Shown here: piece by piece, positions 44,995 to 56,163 of the stretch
Layout: each line of letters starts with the position of its first letter
How positions within the stretch are numbered: the first letter of the stretch is position 1
Source: Isoetes taiwanensis
Taxonomy: Eukaryota > Streptophyta > Lycopodiopsida > Isoetales > Isoetaceae
Direction of reading: 5' to 3'
DNA: 64,000 bases
Assembly: GCA_021234155.1 (NCBI GenBank)
Contig: JAJEKV010000092.1
Coordinates: forward strand, 1,558,561-1,622,560
Position numbers and translations under genes: made by a program
Notes under the pieces: model-generated
What the model was told of the DNA's origin: nothing
Database searches by the model: none
The model's input: only the letters and a program-made list of their open reading frames with translations

Positions 44995-47423
44995 CTACAA
45001 CCCACCTTCTTGGACTTTCTCCCTTCCTTGGCTTCTCATTTCTAACTCATATCTACCTTCAAAAGCATTTTTACGGCGTGTTGCAAGCCTATGAATCTTG
45101 AGTTTAGTGACTAAGCCTTCCTCCTTTGTATCAAGCACTTTTGCTATCGAGCGGGCGACCTTTGTCATCCTCCTCGGTCGGAAGAGCAATTAGCATACCT
45201 TTGATAATTTACGTGATATTATCTTGAGGCTCATTCCTGCGTCTTGGTCGAGGGTACATGACTCGGTCCTCCTCGTCTTCTCTACTGCGGTGCAAATGTA
45301 GCCTTGCTTGGACCTGCTTGGTCTTTGGGGTTGATGGAAGGTGTTAGGCCATTGAAATGGTTCTTGCAACTGTCTTAGAGCTATATTTTGTACAACAATT
45401 TTCTGTTAGAAAGAAATTACTCCACCACATCCGATCTTCTTCTAAGAAGTACTTAAAGCCTGAGGAAATTCCATTTTCAATGGCTTTTAAGGATGAAAAC
45501 GGGATACTTTTCTTACGCTTGGACTCCTTAGGATTTTTGAGAGGAAGTTGCTCGCCACGTTCTCTGAAGGAAGTAATGCGGAATATATTTAAGGAAGCAT
45601 AATCCCTCGGTGGACTCCGGTCCTTAGTTGTGGTATACTTCTTCCCACAGAAGAAGCTTTGGCCATCCTTCAAGTAGAACTTGATATGATGTTGAAAGGT
45701 GAGATCATTCAACTTGTTCGCGACTTGTTCTACATTTTTGAGCGTTGAGAGAAAACAAACTCTCTGAAATCAGCGGTCTCTTTAAGAAGATCGACCTTTG
45801 GAGTAGGAGTGTAAGAATCTTCAATAATTCGAACTAAAGAAGGAAGGCAGAAAGCCTTCTTCCTTCTAAAAGCGGAAAAGAAAATCTGCTTGAACATTTG
45901 GTCAATCGATCATGAGTGTGGCCTACAAGTAAGAAACCGAGCTTCACTTTTCTAAAGATCCCTAGCTCCACTAAACATGGCCTGAGACGCAAAGAGTGTT
46001 TGATTCTTGTTCTCCCTTGTAGTATTGTCAAGTTGCAGATAAAGCAGCGGTGGTAATTGCTCTTGCTCGCATACGGGACCTTGTTAAGAATTGTAATTGT
46101 GAGGTTCGGGTCACCATGCAAGTTTGGATCGTCAAAAATACTTTGCACTTTAGACTTCCTTTGAAGACCATAGCTCCTACAAAGGTGGACCTTAACAAAA
46201 CATTCCTCGGCACATCTTTAGGAATGTTCAAGAAATGTGGTAGAGTTTTTTTTTGGTCCATTCCATCAATCACAATGAGACATGTATTGCGGTGGGCGTT
46301 CAAGAGCTTTTTTTCTATGCTTGGCAAGCTTTCTTCTCTCTGGCTGCTTGTTGTTCACGATGTATGGCGGCAAGGTTTTGTTGCACAATATCTCGTAGAA
46401 GAAATCAGGTCAAAGCATTTTTCCGAAACAAGTGAGAGATTGGAGAACATGAGCTTACTTCTTTCGACCTCTGTCTTTTGCGGTTTCTTGTTGACTCTTT
46501 AATTACGCACACCTCGAGCAAGCGGACATTCTATGTTTTCTAGGAATTTTCACAAGACCGAATTCACTTTTCCACGGTCACGGTGAAGTGTGAGTAAGAG
46601 ATGTCTTTGAAGCTGAGTGCAAGTCTCTTTGTACTCATTAAAAACATCTTTTTGGTGATGTTATCGGTTAAATGATACATGTTCTTTGTTAGGTAGCTTC
46701 TCACATGTTTCTCTAAAATATTTCTCCATCCATGACACGGCTGACAAGGGCATGCATGGTTACAACTCTTCTTGGTCCACAATGATCATCGATTCTTTGG
46801 ATTTTTGTCGATCTTTTGTGTATTCTAGACATTACGGTGGACCCTAAGCGGTGGACAACCATAAAGCATTTACGGCAAACTTCTTGATGGTTAATGTAGT
46901 GCAAGAAGGTGTTGCGGTGCGGTCTTACATGATAAGCTAAGTAGGCATTGCAGTGCGCCAATGTCATGGGCGTAGTTGTCTCTAGCGCTCGTAATTTAGC
47001 CATGTTAAATCTGTTGATGCAACCCAATGAGCAGCATTTAGTTCTCAAAAGTCTCCTCATTTTGTGTTCATCCATAAGATTTCTTCTTCTTCAGAGGAGC
47101 AAGCCCTCAAACCAAAATCCACCTTGAATTTCTTTGAAGATTGGTTTGGAGAACATGTAATCTCTTTGTTCCTCGTTGGTGTCTTCATCTTCGATGAAAC
47201 TTCTACTCTGGGGTGGCTTCCTCTGTCACGAGTGGTGTGCTTGGTAGAGGAAAAGCGGACCACGTGAAGTTGTTCGGAATAGGGCGGGGAATGCAGTGTT
47301 AAAGGATGGTGATGGCCCATAAGAGGTTGTGGCATCAAATTTTGTTCTTGTACCATCTTGAAAAGGAGTTCTTGCAAACATCTCCTTTAGAGCGGTTTGG
47401 AATTCTGCAAATCCATGTGTCAT
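44995..47423 (-). pseudogene. DUF7869-type transposon protein, frame-broken
   Basis: Pieces in order: N-terminal polar segment; RLLRTKCCSLGCINRF (~47050); EVCRKCFMVVHRLGSTVMSR (~46885), a Cys motif; HLTDNITKK (~46670); CLIVIDGMDQKKTLPHF (~46275); GDPNLTI (~46105); LVELGIFRKVKLGFLLVGHT (~45975) then HD; FQHHIKFYLKDGQSFFCGKK (~45690) then YTTTKD; and a basic C-terminus (~45170-45000). This order matches, from memory, the widespread plant/animal family annotated DUF7869, whose D-x-x-D-Q, DNCG and VGHTH motifs suggest a DDE/RNase-H-fold transposase; that role is inference. The DNCGRENK segment is garbled here. Multiple frameshifts. Divergent from the methyltransferase gene. Confidence 0.65.
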
Positions 47424-48292
47424 AACCGTTGTTGTGTGAAGAGGAGTGCATCTTTGGGCGTCGTCCTCATTTGTAGTGAAGTCTGGTGAGAGAAATTGTA
47501 GTGAATCTCACGGTCTTTTTACTTTACGTGTGTTCCTTGTATGTTTGGATGAAAGAAGCAACAAATGGGGGTAGCTTGTTCTTGAACACCCGTTGTTGTG
47601 GAGCTACGTAGGTGGTCGGGGGATGGAACAAAGGGTGGTGGCAACATGCTCGGAACTGGTGGTGATGCTTTGGAAGGAGATGCCGGTTAATGCTTTGTCT
47701 GAGGACTTGGTGGCCGGTTGGAAGGGTGGTGGAAATGCATTACGTCTTTGGACTCGGTGTGTCTTGAGAAGCAACAACGATGAAGTAGAGGTAGAGTCGG
47801 AGAATGCGGTCTTCACTAGAAATGGCGTTGTTCCCAAAGCGTGTCCTCGAACTAGGGCGAGCTTGAGACAACAAAAGGTGGTGGAAGCTTGTTCACCGGC
47901 GGTTCGTCATCTTAACAAGCGCAAAATAGTAAAGAGATTTGAGAAACTTTACGTAGTGCGAGCTTTTCTTATTCGAATACTGCGCCCGCGTAGTACAAGT
48001 AGGCGTTCGGTACTAATCAAGTGAAAGTCAAAATAAAAGCTATTACGGAATACACGGGAGTAGGATAGTAAAGCTAAGCGTATTCGCTTCACATAGAAAA
48101 AGAGCAAAGGCGAAAATGATACATTTAAAAGGAAATTTGGTAGCCCGAGTTGCGTATTCAGTCTCGAGCTCAAGTCGCATGGCGCCGGCCGCAACCGATT
48201 ATAATATTGAGAGACCGTATTAGATTCACATAGAAAACATGGACAGGTCGGTAAGAAAGTACAACGTACAATCATTTGCATGTCGTTTCTTA
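47424..48292. other. Spacer between the divergent M1 genes, possible N-terminal exons
   Basis: A plus-strand frame at 47593-48024 (143 codons, basic, with an acidic NDEVEVESENA stretch) could be an N-terminal exon of the methyltransferase gene. No motif and no clear splice link seen. Confidence 0.3.
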
Positions 48293-48308
48293 TTCGAATA
48301 CACTATAT

Positions 48309-48590
48309 CGCCTTTCTCGAAGGCGAAAAGTGTATTCGAATACACTTGGCCTTCACTTTCGAAAGTGTGTTCGAATACACTTTCGCCTAGCCAGAGTGAA
48401 AAAAGTGTATTTACTTTAAGCCGGGGAAGGCGATAGTGTGTCGAACACACTTTAAGCCGAGGGGGCGATAGTGTATTCAGGAATCTACTTTCGCTTTCAC
48501 TTTCGAAGGGGAAAGAAGGGGAAAGTGTATTAGGAATACACTTTCACCTTCCAGTGAAAGCGAAAGTGTATTCGGAATACACTTTAGGTG
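48309..48590. repeat. Array of short palindromes related to AAGTGTATTCGAATACACTT
   Basis: Perfect 20 bp palindrome at 48328-48347; CACTTTCGAAAGTG at 48354-48367; AAGTGTGTTCGAATACACTT at 48363-48382; AGTGTGTCGAACACACT near 48435; AAAGTGTATT/AATACACTTT pairs at 48522-48544 and 48563-48585; and a CGCCTT/AAGGCG hairpin at 48309-48325. It lies upstream of the methyltransferase, between it and the divergent gene. A weaker relative sits in the methyltransferase intron (~49615). Confidence 0.85.
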
Positions 48591-48914
48591 TTTTAGGTTT
48601 TAAGAGGTTACTTTTCCATGAGTTTTTTTAGTTATTTTGGCGTTTTTCACGCCTTTAAAGCTTGTTTAGACTGTTTCTTTGTCAAGATAGCGGTGCTTTT
48701 TGGCATTTTGTCCTCTTTTGCCCTCTTTTTTTCCCTTTTTGGAAGACATTTTGTGATACGGAATAGTTTTTGGCCCTTTTTTTTCTCTAACAAGGTCGGT
48801 ATTCCGTTTTCTAACAGTTTGTATTCGAATACAAATAGCTTAACTTTTATTTGTTTTCCTTCTACTTTGCCTTGTTTCTTACTTTTTAACTCATTGTTTC
48901 CTTAGCGTCTTGCA

Positions 48915-50156
48915 GCCAAAAGAGCGTCATAACATGTCAAACATGTTTGATGGAACGACTAAGCGTCGAGACATGGGAAAGGTGCAAGGAACTCTACCCA
49001 ATAGCCCGCCGACGGCGCATTGTGCAATATGCACCAAATTTTGAGGGGGCTGGGTAAATACGCTCAACATTCCTCGTCTTTGCACACCACGATCTCCCTT
49101 ACGGTTGTTGTTATGTTTTCCTCGAGCAAAAAAGAAAAACAAAGACCTTCGAGGGCTTTATGCATTTGGTTAGAAACGACGCACGGGAAAGAGGTCGTTA
49201 GTGAAAAAGAAGAAGCTGTTGAGCGGAACCATCCGACTTCGAGAGATTTTGCATGTTTGATCAAAACAATTTATATTCAATCATTCATGGTGATTGCTTG
49301 CGAAGCTTGTCGGAGCGGTTAAGCCCACGAGGACTTCACTTTGGTTATTGCTGATCTTCCCTATGGGTTTTAAGCTTAAAAGGCAGCCGGAATCTGACGA
49401 CCAGCCCTTCAAATTTTGAGTTTAATGCTTTCATTGATGGAATCAAGCGGATCCAGCGGCCAAACATTGGCGTTTAGTTACTTTCCATTCGAGCATGCGA
49501 TGCGGCTTGGTAGAATCAGCTTTCAAAAACCACTTTGGTTCTCGATTCGGCGGGATATGAAAACCTTATGCGGTAAGTCTTATTCAGAATCTGATTACTT
49601 TTCTCTTTGATTCGTAGTGTATTAGGAATAGTATTTCTGTTTACGGTTTTTGAAGTGTTTTCTTGTTTTTGCTAACATCACTTTAAATGTTTCACTAGGT
49701 ACAAAAGCGAACATCAACTACCATGGTGGAGGACCAAGGTTTTTCGGCAAGGTAGAGTACCTTCATGTAGCTTATTGGAGTTTTTGATGGGAAGAGGACC
49801 ATGGAACACTTCAACACTTTGCCTTTGTCAAAACTTTTCAAAGCGTCCTTGAGTTTCCGGCGGTCTTACGAAAGTGCGGGACACAAGTGCACAAAGGCGG
49901 GATTGTGAATCACTACGAAACCACAAAAGCTCATCAACCATCTCACGGACATGTTCGCGTCCGATGGGTGGGTGCTTGATGCTTTCTCAGTTTTTGGTAC
50001 TACTATCGCATGTGCACTTAAGAAGGGCAAGCTGTGTAGCCGTGGATATTGATAAGGATCTTTGTGCATTTTGTGAAGATGAGGGGGGCTGCCTTACCTA
50101 CTTTACGGATGAACATCAAGAGCTAGGGGCCAAGTCTTCATCGATTATGCTAAACT
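48915..50156 (+). CDS. DNA amino-methyltransferase (N6-adenine or N4-cytosine type, beta-like order)
   Basis: Would transfer a methyl group from S-adenosylmethionine to an exocyclic amino group of DNA. Motifs in order: SIIHGDCL (~49276), the GDCL box common before motif IV; VIADLPYGF (~49345), motif IV, normally DPPY and here DLPY; an intron with GTAAGT...TTTCACTAG boundaries (49576-49699); YHGGGPRFFGKVEYLH (~49720); KLINHLTDMF (~49927); WVLDAFS..GTTIACALKKG (~49968), motif I (family form DPFSGSGTT); and VDIDKDLCAFCEDE (~50040), the SAM-ribose acidic residue. Motif IV before motif I is the beta-class order. An N-terminal C-x-x-C segment (HCAICTKF, ~49018) may bind zinc. Small frame breaks (~49366, ~49905, ~49995) occur; some differ in M2, so errors are possible. 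Start uncertain. Confidence 0.72.
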
Positions 50157-50639
50157 AGCGTCCTCGGAGAATCTGACCTCCATTCTCGGCTCACTAGGCG
50201 ATGAGGCAACCTTTGCGAGCTTAAAGAAATAGCTTTAGCTACCATTCGAAGGACAAGGAGGATACAAAACTTAAGTCTCAGCAAAGGGCGAGGCGGCCTG
50301 AGGGCGAGAGAGGGGAGAGCAGCAAAAAAAAATGATGAGGACTATGATATAGATCTTTGACTACTGCAAATTAAAATTATCATTATTTATTACAATGAAT
50401 CTTCCACAATGATGTACGAAAATTTATTAAAAACATATTACTTTTTTTTCCTCTCTATTCTGGTGCTTTTTTTTTGTCATGCTTTCAGTCTCTTCAAGTC
50501 TATGCCTAAATTTCGCTATTTGTATGATTTCTGTTTCATAAGTACAAACTTATCGCCTAATAATGGCCCAAAATGACACGAAAAAAAATGCGAACCTCTA
50601 GAAATTCTCAACAACTTTCAAAAAAGCCTTATTTTAGAA
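50157..50639. other. M1 3' region of the methyltransferase gene
   Basis: Downstream AT-rich sequence with homopolymer runs, collinear with M2 (about 62680-63030 inverted). No gene. Confidence 0.45.
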
Positions 50640-50713
50640 ACATGGTGTTTTTTAAAAGGGAATCTTTGAAACGGGAGTGATGCAACACTCCCGTTTAATT
50701 TGCAATCGTGTTT
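50640..50713 (-). repeat. M1 right terminal inverted repeat with internal hairpin
   Basis: Complement of the left end. It holds its own palindrome AAACGGGAGTG/CACTCCCGTTT (~50669-50697), which the left end lacks in perfect form. The same end appears at 62610 in M2. Confidence 0.75.
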
Positions 50714-50992
50714 ATATATGAGTAGAGCTAGCACATGAGTTTTTAGATGAGTTTTGAGTCTTGTCTCACATCAGTTTTCTCTCGATTGCGAGAGCTCATG
50801 TATCTTCATTGACATCAAGGAAGTTGTTCTCATTATTGTGGTCTCATTGTTCTCTTTTTGTTCTGTTCTCTCTTTCTTGTTCTTTTCTTGCAAATCCCGC
50901 GTGACATAGCTCCCAGATTCTCTGTTAGATACAAAGGGTCCTCACGGAGGAAATTTTGTCTTGCGAGGAGTTCCCGAACCAGACCCCAAACA
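50714..50992 (+). repeat. Gypsy element B, 5' LTR, right part
   Basis: Continues the LTR after M1 (atatatgagtagagctagca) and ends CCCCAAACA at 50992. With 44011-44330 it makes ~600 bp, close to the 587 bp LTR of element A. No standard tRNA primer site is readable just downstream. Confidence 0.78.
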
Positions 50993-51025
50993 GCATGCCC
51001 GCTGCGGTCTGATCTTTCCTCCATC

Positions 51026-53217
51026 ATGTCGACTCGGGGTTTCTCTCGAAGAACTTCTGCCTTAAGCGGCGGCTCGCTGGGCGCCATCAGCGGCGTGAGG
51101 CTGTTTGGGATATGTATGATTACGCCTATGACATTGAGGGTGGCCGTATCGGCTCGAGCTCGGTCGGCCCCTCCTACCCCTCGTGCTCATTCTCGGTAGG
51201 GGTCTCCCCACATCTGCAATCGACATTGTTCTCAACCTCAATCTCCCACGGCATACCCCTGTTCAGCCCGCCTCACTATTTTCGGACTCGGCGGCACCTA
51301 TATCAATATCCCTTGGGTCACACCCCTCTTCCATCACAACCTTCTTCACCTCCGGGTGGGATGGGCTACCATCAAGTGTCTTTTGGCCCTACCCCGTTCA
51401 TGACTTTCAGTCTTCTCCATCCTTCGGCATGCTCTTCTGTTTATCAAACCCGATCTCAAGCCTAATGAGGCGGGGCTCTCAAGGCCCTTCCCCACCCGGA
51501 TGTTGCTTCCATTTGGACCACATGTTTTTCAGTTCCACCCCCTTGCTCTCGGTCTCGAGGGGTATTTCCACCTTTCTATGCTTCAACATATCCTCCAGCG
51601 AATCCACTGTCTATCGTCATTTCCGACTTCACCTCCAACTCCTAATTTGAAGGCGACTTATCCAACTTTTCGGCAACACTAAAGGCAAATCTTTGGATCA
51701 GAGTGCTCAAGCTCATATGGAAGAATTCGAAGCCTTGGCCATTCTGAATGGTCATGCGCAACCACAACTCAAATTTCATATCTTTTCGACCACGCTCAGG
51801 GGCGCCCCTCATCAGTGGTTAATGGCCAACAAAAGTCCTTTGGAAGCGAGTTGGCAAAGAAATGGCTGCCTTTACGTCTCATTATGGCACCACGGATGAT
51901 GATCAGTTACTCCTCAAACAACTCAATGACCTTCAACAAGAGCCCACGGAGTCAGCCCGGGATTTTGCGGACCGTCTTCACATTCTCGTCATGACAGAAT
52001 ACCTGCGTCCCAAGTCTCTGGAGCAGGCCATTGAATTGGTCAATCACTCGGTCAATGTTTCTTCTTGGGGTGTTGCTCTCCAGGAACTCCCTTTCATGCC
52101 CCCCGTCATGGTTCCCCAGAACTCTGTTCAGCATCAACCAGCAAATCCACAACGCGCTCACATCTGGTGTACTATTTGTAAATATCAAGGTCATCTGGCA
52201 AATGAATGCAACTCCTCCAATGGACCCCCTCATTGTAAAAGATGCAATATGTGCAATCACGCCACGGAAGAATGCACTCGTTCTCATCCTACACCTTTCC
52301 GGAATAAAATGGTCTTTCAAGTCCAGACCACGCCTCAACAACAACCGTCGTATCAACCTCAGCAATATCCGTCTCAACCACAGCAGCAGTATCAACAAAC
52401 GCAACAATCTCAGCAGCCACGGGGACAAGGCAATCGTCCTCCCTTTGACCCTTCAAAGGCTCAATGTTATCATTGTCATGAATGGGGTCACACCACCACA
52501 GCGTGCCCTCAACTTCCTCAAGTTCAAGTTCAACTTCCAGGATCAAGTCAACCCGCTTCAGTGCGTCTCACGGCTTACCAACTATGGGTTGCCAATGGCA
52601 AACAAGGCCCTCGTCCTGTTTTGAGAAAACCACCACGGCCGCCTCAACAACAGCGACCACAGCAAGTTGCATCTACCTCCAATCCTATGGATCAACAAGC
52701 TCAAGAGGAGATTTATCAGGCCCTTAACCCTCCCGTCCAGCAGTCTAACTGGGTTGGTCTCGTTGCGCGTCACACTCAGGCTTCACGCCCTTTGACTATC
52801 ATTCCTCACGACATGCAACCCGCTTTTGCTGTGGAAACCATCCCTCATGAGGATGACAAAAAAGTTCACTTTGCACCAGATCTTGACAAACTCATGCCTC
52901 ATGTCATGCCTAAGGTGAGACAAAGCATTCTGAAGCTCATGCAGGCTGCGGAAGGTCGCACATTGGCAAATGTTCGCGCCACCACTTTCGAGCTCGGCGG
53001 CGTCGGGCCGAGCCGTCATCATCCAGCGGTGCCAGCTCTCAAAGCGTATCCAAATATTGCTGAGGTAGAGCTTCTCAAAGAAGTTTACGCTTCTTTACCC
53101 AAGACTCAGCTCCCTTTGGACCCTGCGGACCCCTTTTCACATGTTCCTTTGGAACTTCAAGAGGAACTTCGCCAAGATCAAGATTCCTTTGAGCTGGCCA
53201 CTATTTTGAAACTCTAA
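51026..53217 (+). pseudogene. Gypsy element B gag with three zinc knuckles
   Basis: Retrotransposon capsid/nucleocapsid gene. Starts near MSTRGFSRR (51026), in pieces until 51862, then a clean 451-codon frame to 53217. The capsid region includes FHIFSTTLRGAPHQWL (~51774). Three CX2CX4HX4C knuckles follow: CTICKYQGHLANEC (~52169), CKRCNMCNHATEEC (~52238) and CYHCHEWGHTTTAC (~52467). A Gln/Pro-rich linker separates the second and third. The C-terminal region leads towards protease. Frame breaks only near the 5' end (~51480-51900). Confidence 0.85.
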
Positions 53218-54761
53218 AAGGCTCTTAAAGATCGGTTACCTCTTCCAGCGGTTACGGTAGGGCTGTTTGCGACCTCCACACCCACGATGCATGCCACGGT
53301 GGGCAATCAACCAAGTCAATCATGTTCAAATTGATGGTGGTTGTCTTTGTCAATCTCATCAGCGATAAGCTCGAAAGCAATTGGGCATCAAACAATTGTA
53401 TCATGCCCTTATGACATCAAGTTGGCCAATGGCCATATCCGCATCCTCAAGGTGTCACTCCTCTTCTCCATATCGGTATTGGCGATCTCAAATTCCCTTT
53501 GGAATTTGGAGTTTGAAAGCGGAGAGGATCACGGTGATTATGAAATGCTCGTTGGCGGACCTTTTCTCCGAGCGGGCAAAAGAGTATTCACTCTTGGGCC
53601 ACGGACCAACTTGTCATCACCGATGGCCATCTCAATGCCACAATGGATGCAGGCGGCAAATTAATCTACGTCGAGAAGGCTGAACCCTCCATCTCGACAG
53701 CGACTACGAAGAAGCACAAAATATATATCATGTTCAAGCTCCTCCGGTAGATCGCCTCTCTCCTCTTACCGAGTATCACGGATCCTTGGGGTGACATGGC
53801 CTTTCGATCGGGACCCGGTACATTTGCGGCTCTTTTGGACCCTTATCGGCTTCACGCAATCGCATTCAAGCGTCTTGATCATTTTTCTGACCCACTTTTT
53901 CTTCTTGAGCCGTCGATATTCATGCGTCATGAAGCAACCCTTGCTTGATGGCCTTTCGCCCGGCCTCTTTTTTCTTCACCACGCAAAATCTTTGCTCCTC
54001 CGTCATGCTTGACCTCTGCGCTCATCGAGGTTCGGGACCACGGAGGTTGTTCCTCATATTCAAACTCGAAGTGGAAATCGTGGACATTGGCAACAATCAA
54101 CTTTCCGTTTAGTTTTGCTTTCGGCTTCCACCAGGCCTATAAAGCCTTGTATTTGTATTTGTTCAAGAAATTCAAACATATTTTTGCTTGGAGCTACAAA
54201 GACCTTGAGGTATCAAAAGAGTTGGGCGAACTCACCATTCCTACCAAATCGATGCCGCCCAATCTAGCAGCGACGGTATAGGCTCAACCCAAATTACCGT
54301 GACCGCGTCAAGGCTGAAATTGACAAACTCTTGGCTGCTGGCCTGATTTATGAGGTCAAACATTCTGAATGGGTGAGCCCCATTGTCATTGCTTTCAAAC
54401 ACAATGGTAAGATCCGCGTTTGCGTGGACGAGAAAACTCAATCAAGCCGCGGGCGTGATCACTTTCCGCTTCCCTTCAGCGACCGGGTTCTTGAAAAGTT
54501 CTTTGGTCATGAGATGTACTCTTTCATGGATGGTTTTTCTGGGTACAATCAAATTTCTATCAAGCAAGAAGATCAACTCAAAACTACCTTCACCACCCCG
54601 TGGGGCACTTTTGCCTACAAGGTGGTCCCTTTTGGTTTGTCAAACTCTCCTTCAACCTTTCAGCGCATCATGCTCTCCGTCTTTCAAGACTTTATGAAGG
54701 ATAAACCTTTTCTTCAGATCTTCCAAGATGATTTTTCTGCCTACAGCTCCATGGATGATCA
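53218..54761 (+). pseudogene. Gypsy element B protease and N-terminal reverse transcriptase
   Basis: The protease region is broken: an IDGG segment near 53330 stands where D-S/T-G is expected, then SIGHQTIV-like and GGPFLRAGKRVF (~53556). RT starts after a decayed linker, with WVSPIVIAFKHNGKIRVCVD (~54370), YSFMDGFSGYNQI (~54518), TTPWGTFAYKVVPFGLSNSP (~54592) and FQDDFSAYSSMDDH (~54720), the catalytic DD box. The reading stops where a DNA element is inserted at 54762. Several frameshifts upstream of RT. Confidence 0.85.
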
Positions 54762-56163
54762 CAAGGCCCCAAAAATTAAGTATTACTAGTTTTTTACAAC
54801 AATTTTTGCATGAAACCGCTATAATTAAGCAATGTTACTTTGTGGGTTAATATGTTGAAAAATCATGGATAGCTATTTACCGTTCTTTGTGATAGTTTAT
54901 TTATTCAATTTAATACTGTGCTTTATTCTTATGCTTTAAGTATGTGGTTAATAAGGCATGTAGGCAATGACCAATTAGAGTGGTTTTGTGTAACTTAGTC
55001 TAGTATCTTGAATAAATTGTCTATATTTTTTCCTAAGAGCCAATGTTGTATCATCGCAATTACATGTCTTTGCTTTTATCAAAAAATGTGAGTAAACTCC
55101 TAATGGATTTTTCCCTAATTTATGGGTTTCTCCATCATGGCTTCATTCAATTTTTACTCTAGGTAATGAGTACTGGTTTATATAACAAACTATGCAAGGT
55201 TTGTTGGATATCCTTTTATATTTTTTAGGTAAAGAGTCTATACAAAACCATTAAAACATTGATGCAAATTTTTATATCAAAACATCAATGTTTATTATAA
55301 AAAAACGTATGTGGTGTCATAAAGTAATGATAGATTGGTTTGTGCAAATATTATGATGTTTAATCTAGAAATAGATCTAGGGGTTTGAACCCTAGTATTT
55401 CCATTCGCCTAAGCATGTACTCTACAACCTTGGCTGTATGCCTCACTGAAATCTTGAGTAAAATGGCATCTGATCTCGTTCTCACTAATGCCAACACATA
55501 TGCAATCAGTAAAACCAAAATAGGAAAGGATCAACATTTGACCAAAAGTCTTTCCAATTTGGCATAACAGCATATTAAAAAATAGGAATTTACCACTAGT
55601 TTTACGATTGGGCTGCAATGGACAATGTATTGAACTGGAAATAGAACTGAACTTGAGATTCTACACAAAGGCATTGTCACTAGACTTAGTCGCTACCTGC
55701 AAAAAGGTATTACATCAGTTTCACTGGTACAATATTAAGTATAAGTGGTTCAAATAGTAATTGGAGTAGTTCTACAGATGCTCAAAAATGACATAGTAAT
55801 GCAACATACATATCATCTTAAACATCAAGTCTTCCATTAGTTTCTCAGAGAATAGAATACCTAACGATATTTCATGATCCCTAGATTCCAAAAAACCTAC
55901 ATCACAACAAGATTAAATGACTGCCCAGACCTATAAAATTACAAAGCAGAATACAAAGTAGAAGATTTGGCGAACAAAAGAAAGTAAGATGCTATGCCAG
56001 TAGAGATAATGAGATAAACTCAATGAATGCCAGAAGCTCTACTTTGACAAAGCATGCTCGGCGAATTAAATTTGGACCCTTTCTTTACATTAGAAATACT
56101 TGGTAACAATTCTGCAAATCTCCACTATAGTAGGAGTGCAATAGAGTAAAATCCAAAAAGTAC

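Larger units (their letters stand above)
44331..50713. mobile_element. M1: DNA transposon carrying DUF7869-type protein and DNA methyltransferase
   Basis: 6.38 kb insertion that splits the element B LTR. Comparing LTR A (gtac + 9 bp AT run + gag) with both flanks suggests a 2 bp (TA/AT) target duplication, although the AT run makes this uncertain. Terminal inverted repeats: the left end reads AAACAAAGTTGC then ATTAAACGGGAG; the right end reversed reads AAACACGATTGC then ATTAAACGGGAG. Similarity continues ~70 bp inward through TCAAAGATT. Cargo: DUF7869-type gene (minus, 44995-47423), palindrome array (48309-48590) and methyltransferase gene (plus, 48915-50156). A second copy in the opposite orientation starts at 62610. 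Confidence 0.75.

Noticed and set aside
48309-48590. Possible CRISPR-like array
   Set aside because: Units are palindromic, unequal in length and not separated by regular spacers, and the context is a eukaryotic transposon.
51952-52546. Minus-strand ORFs opposite gag
   Set aside because: Shadows of the Gln/Pro-rich gag linker and zinc knuckles.
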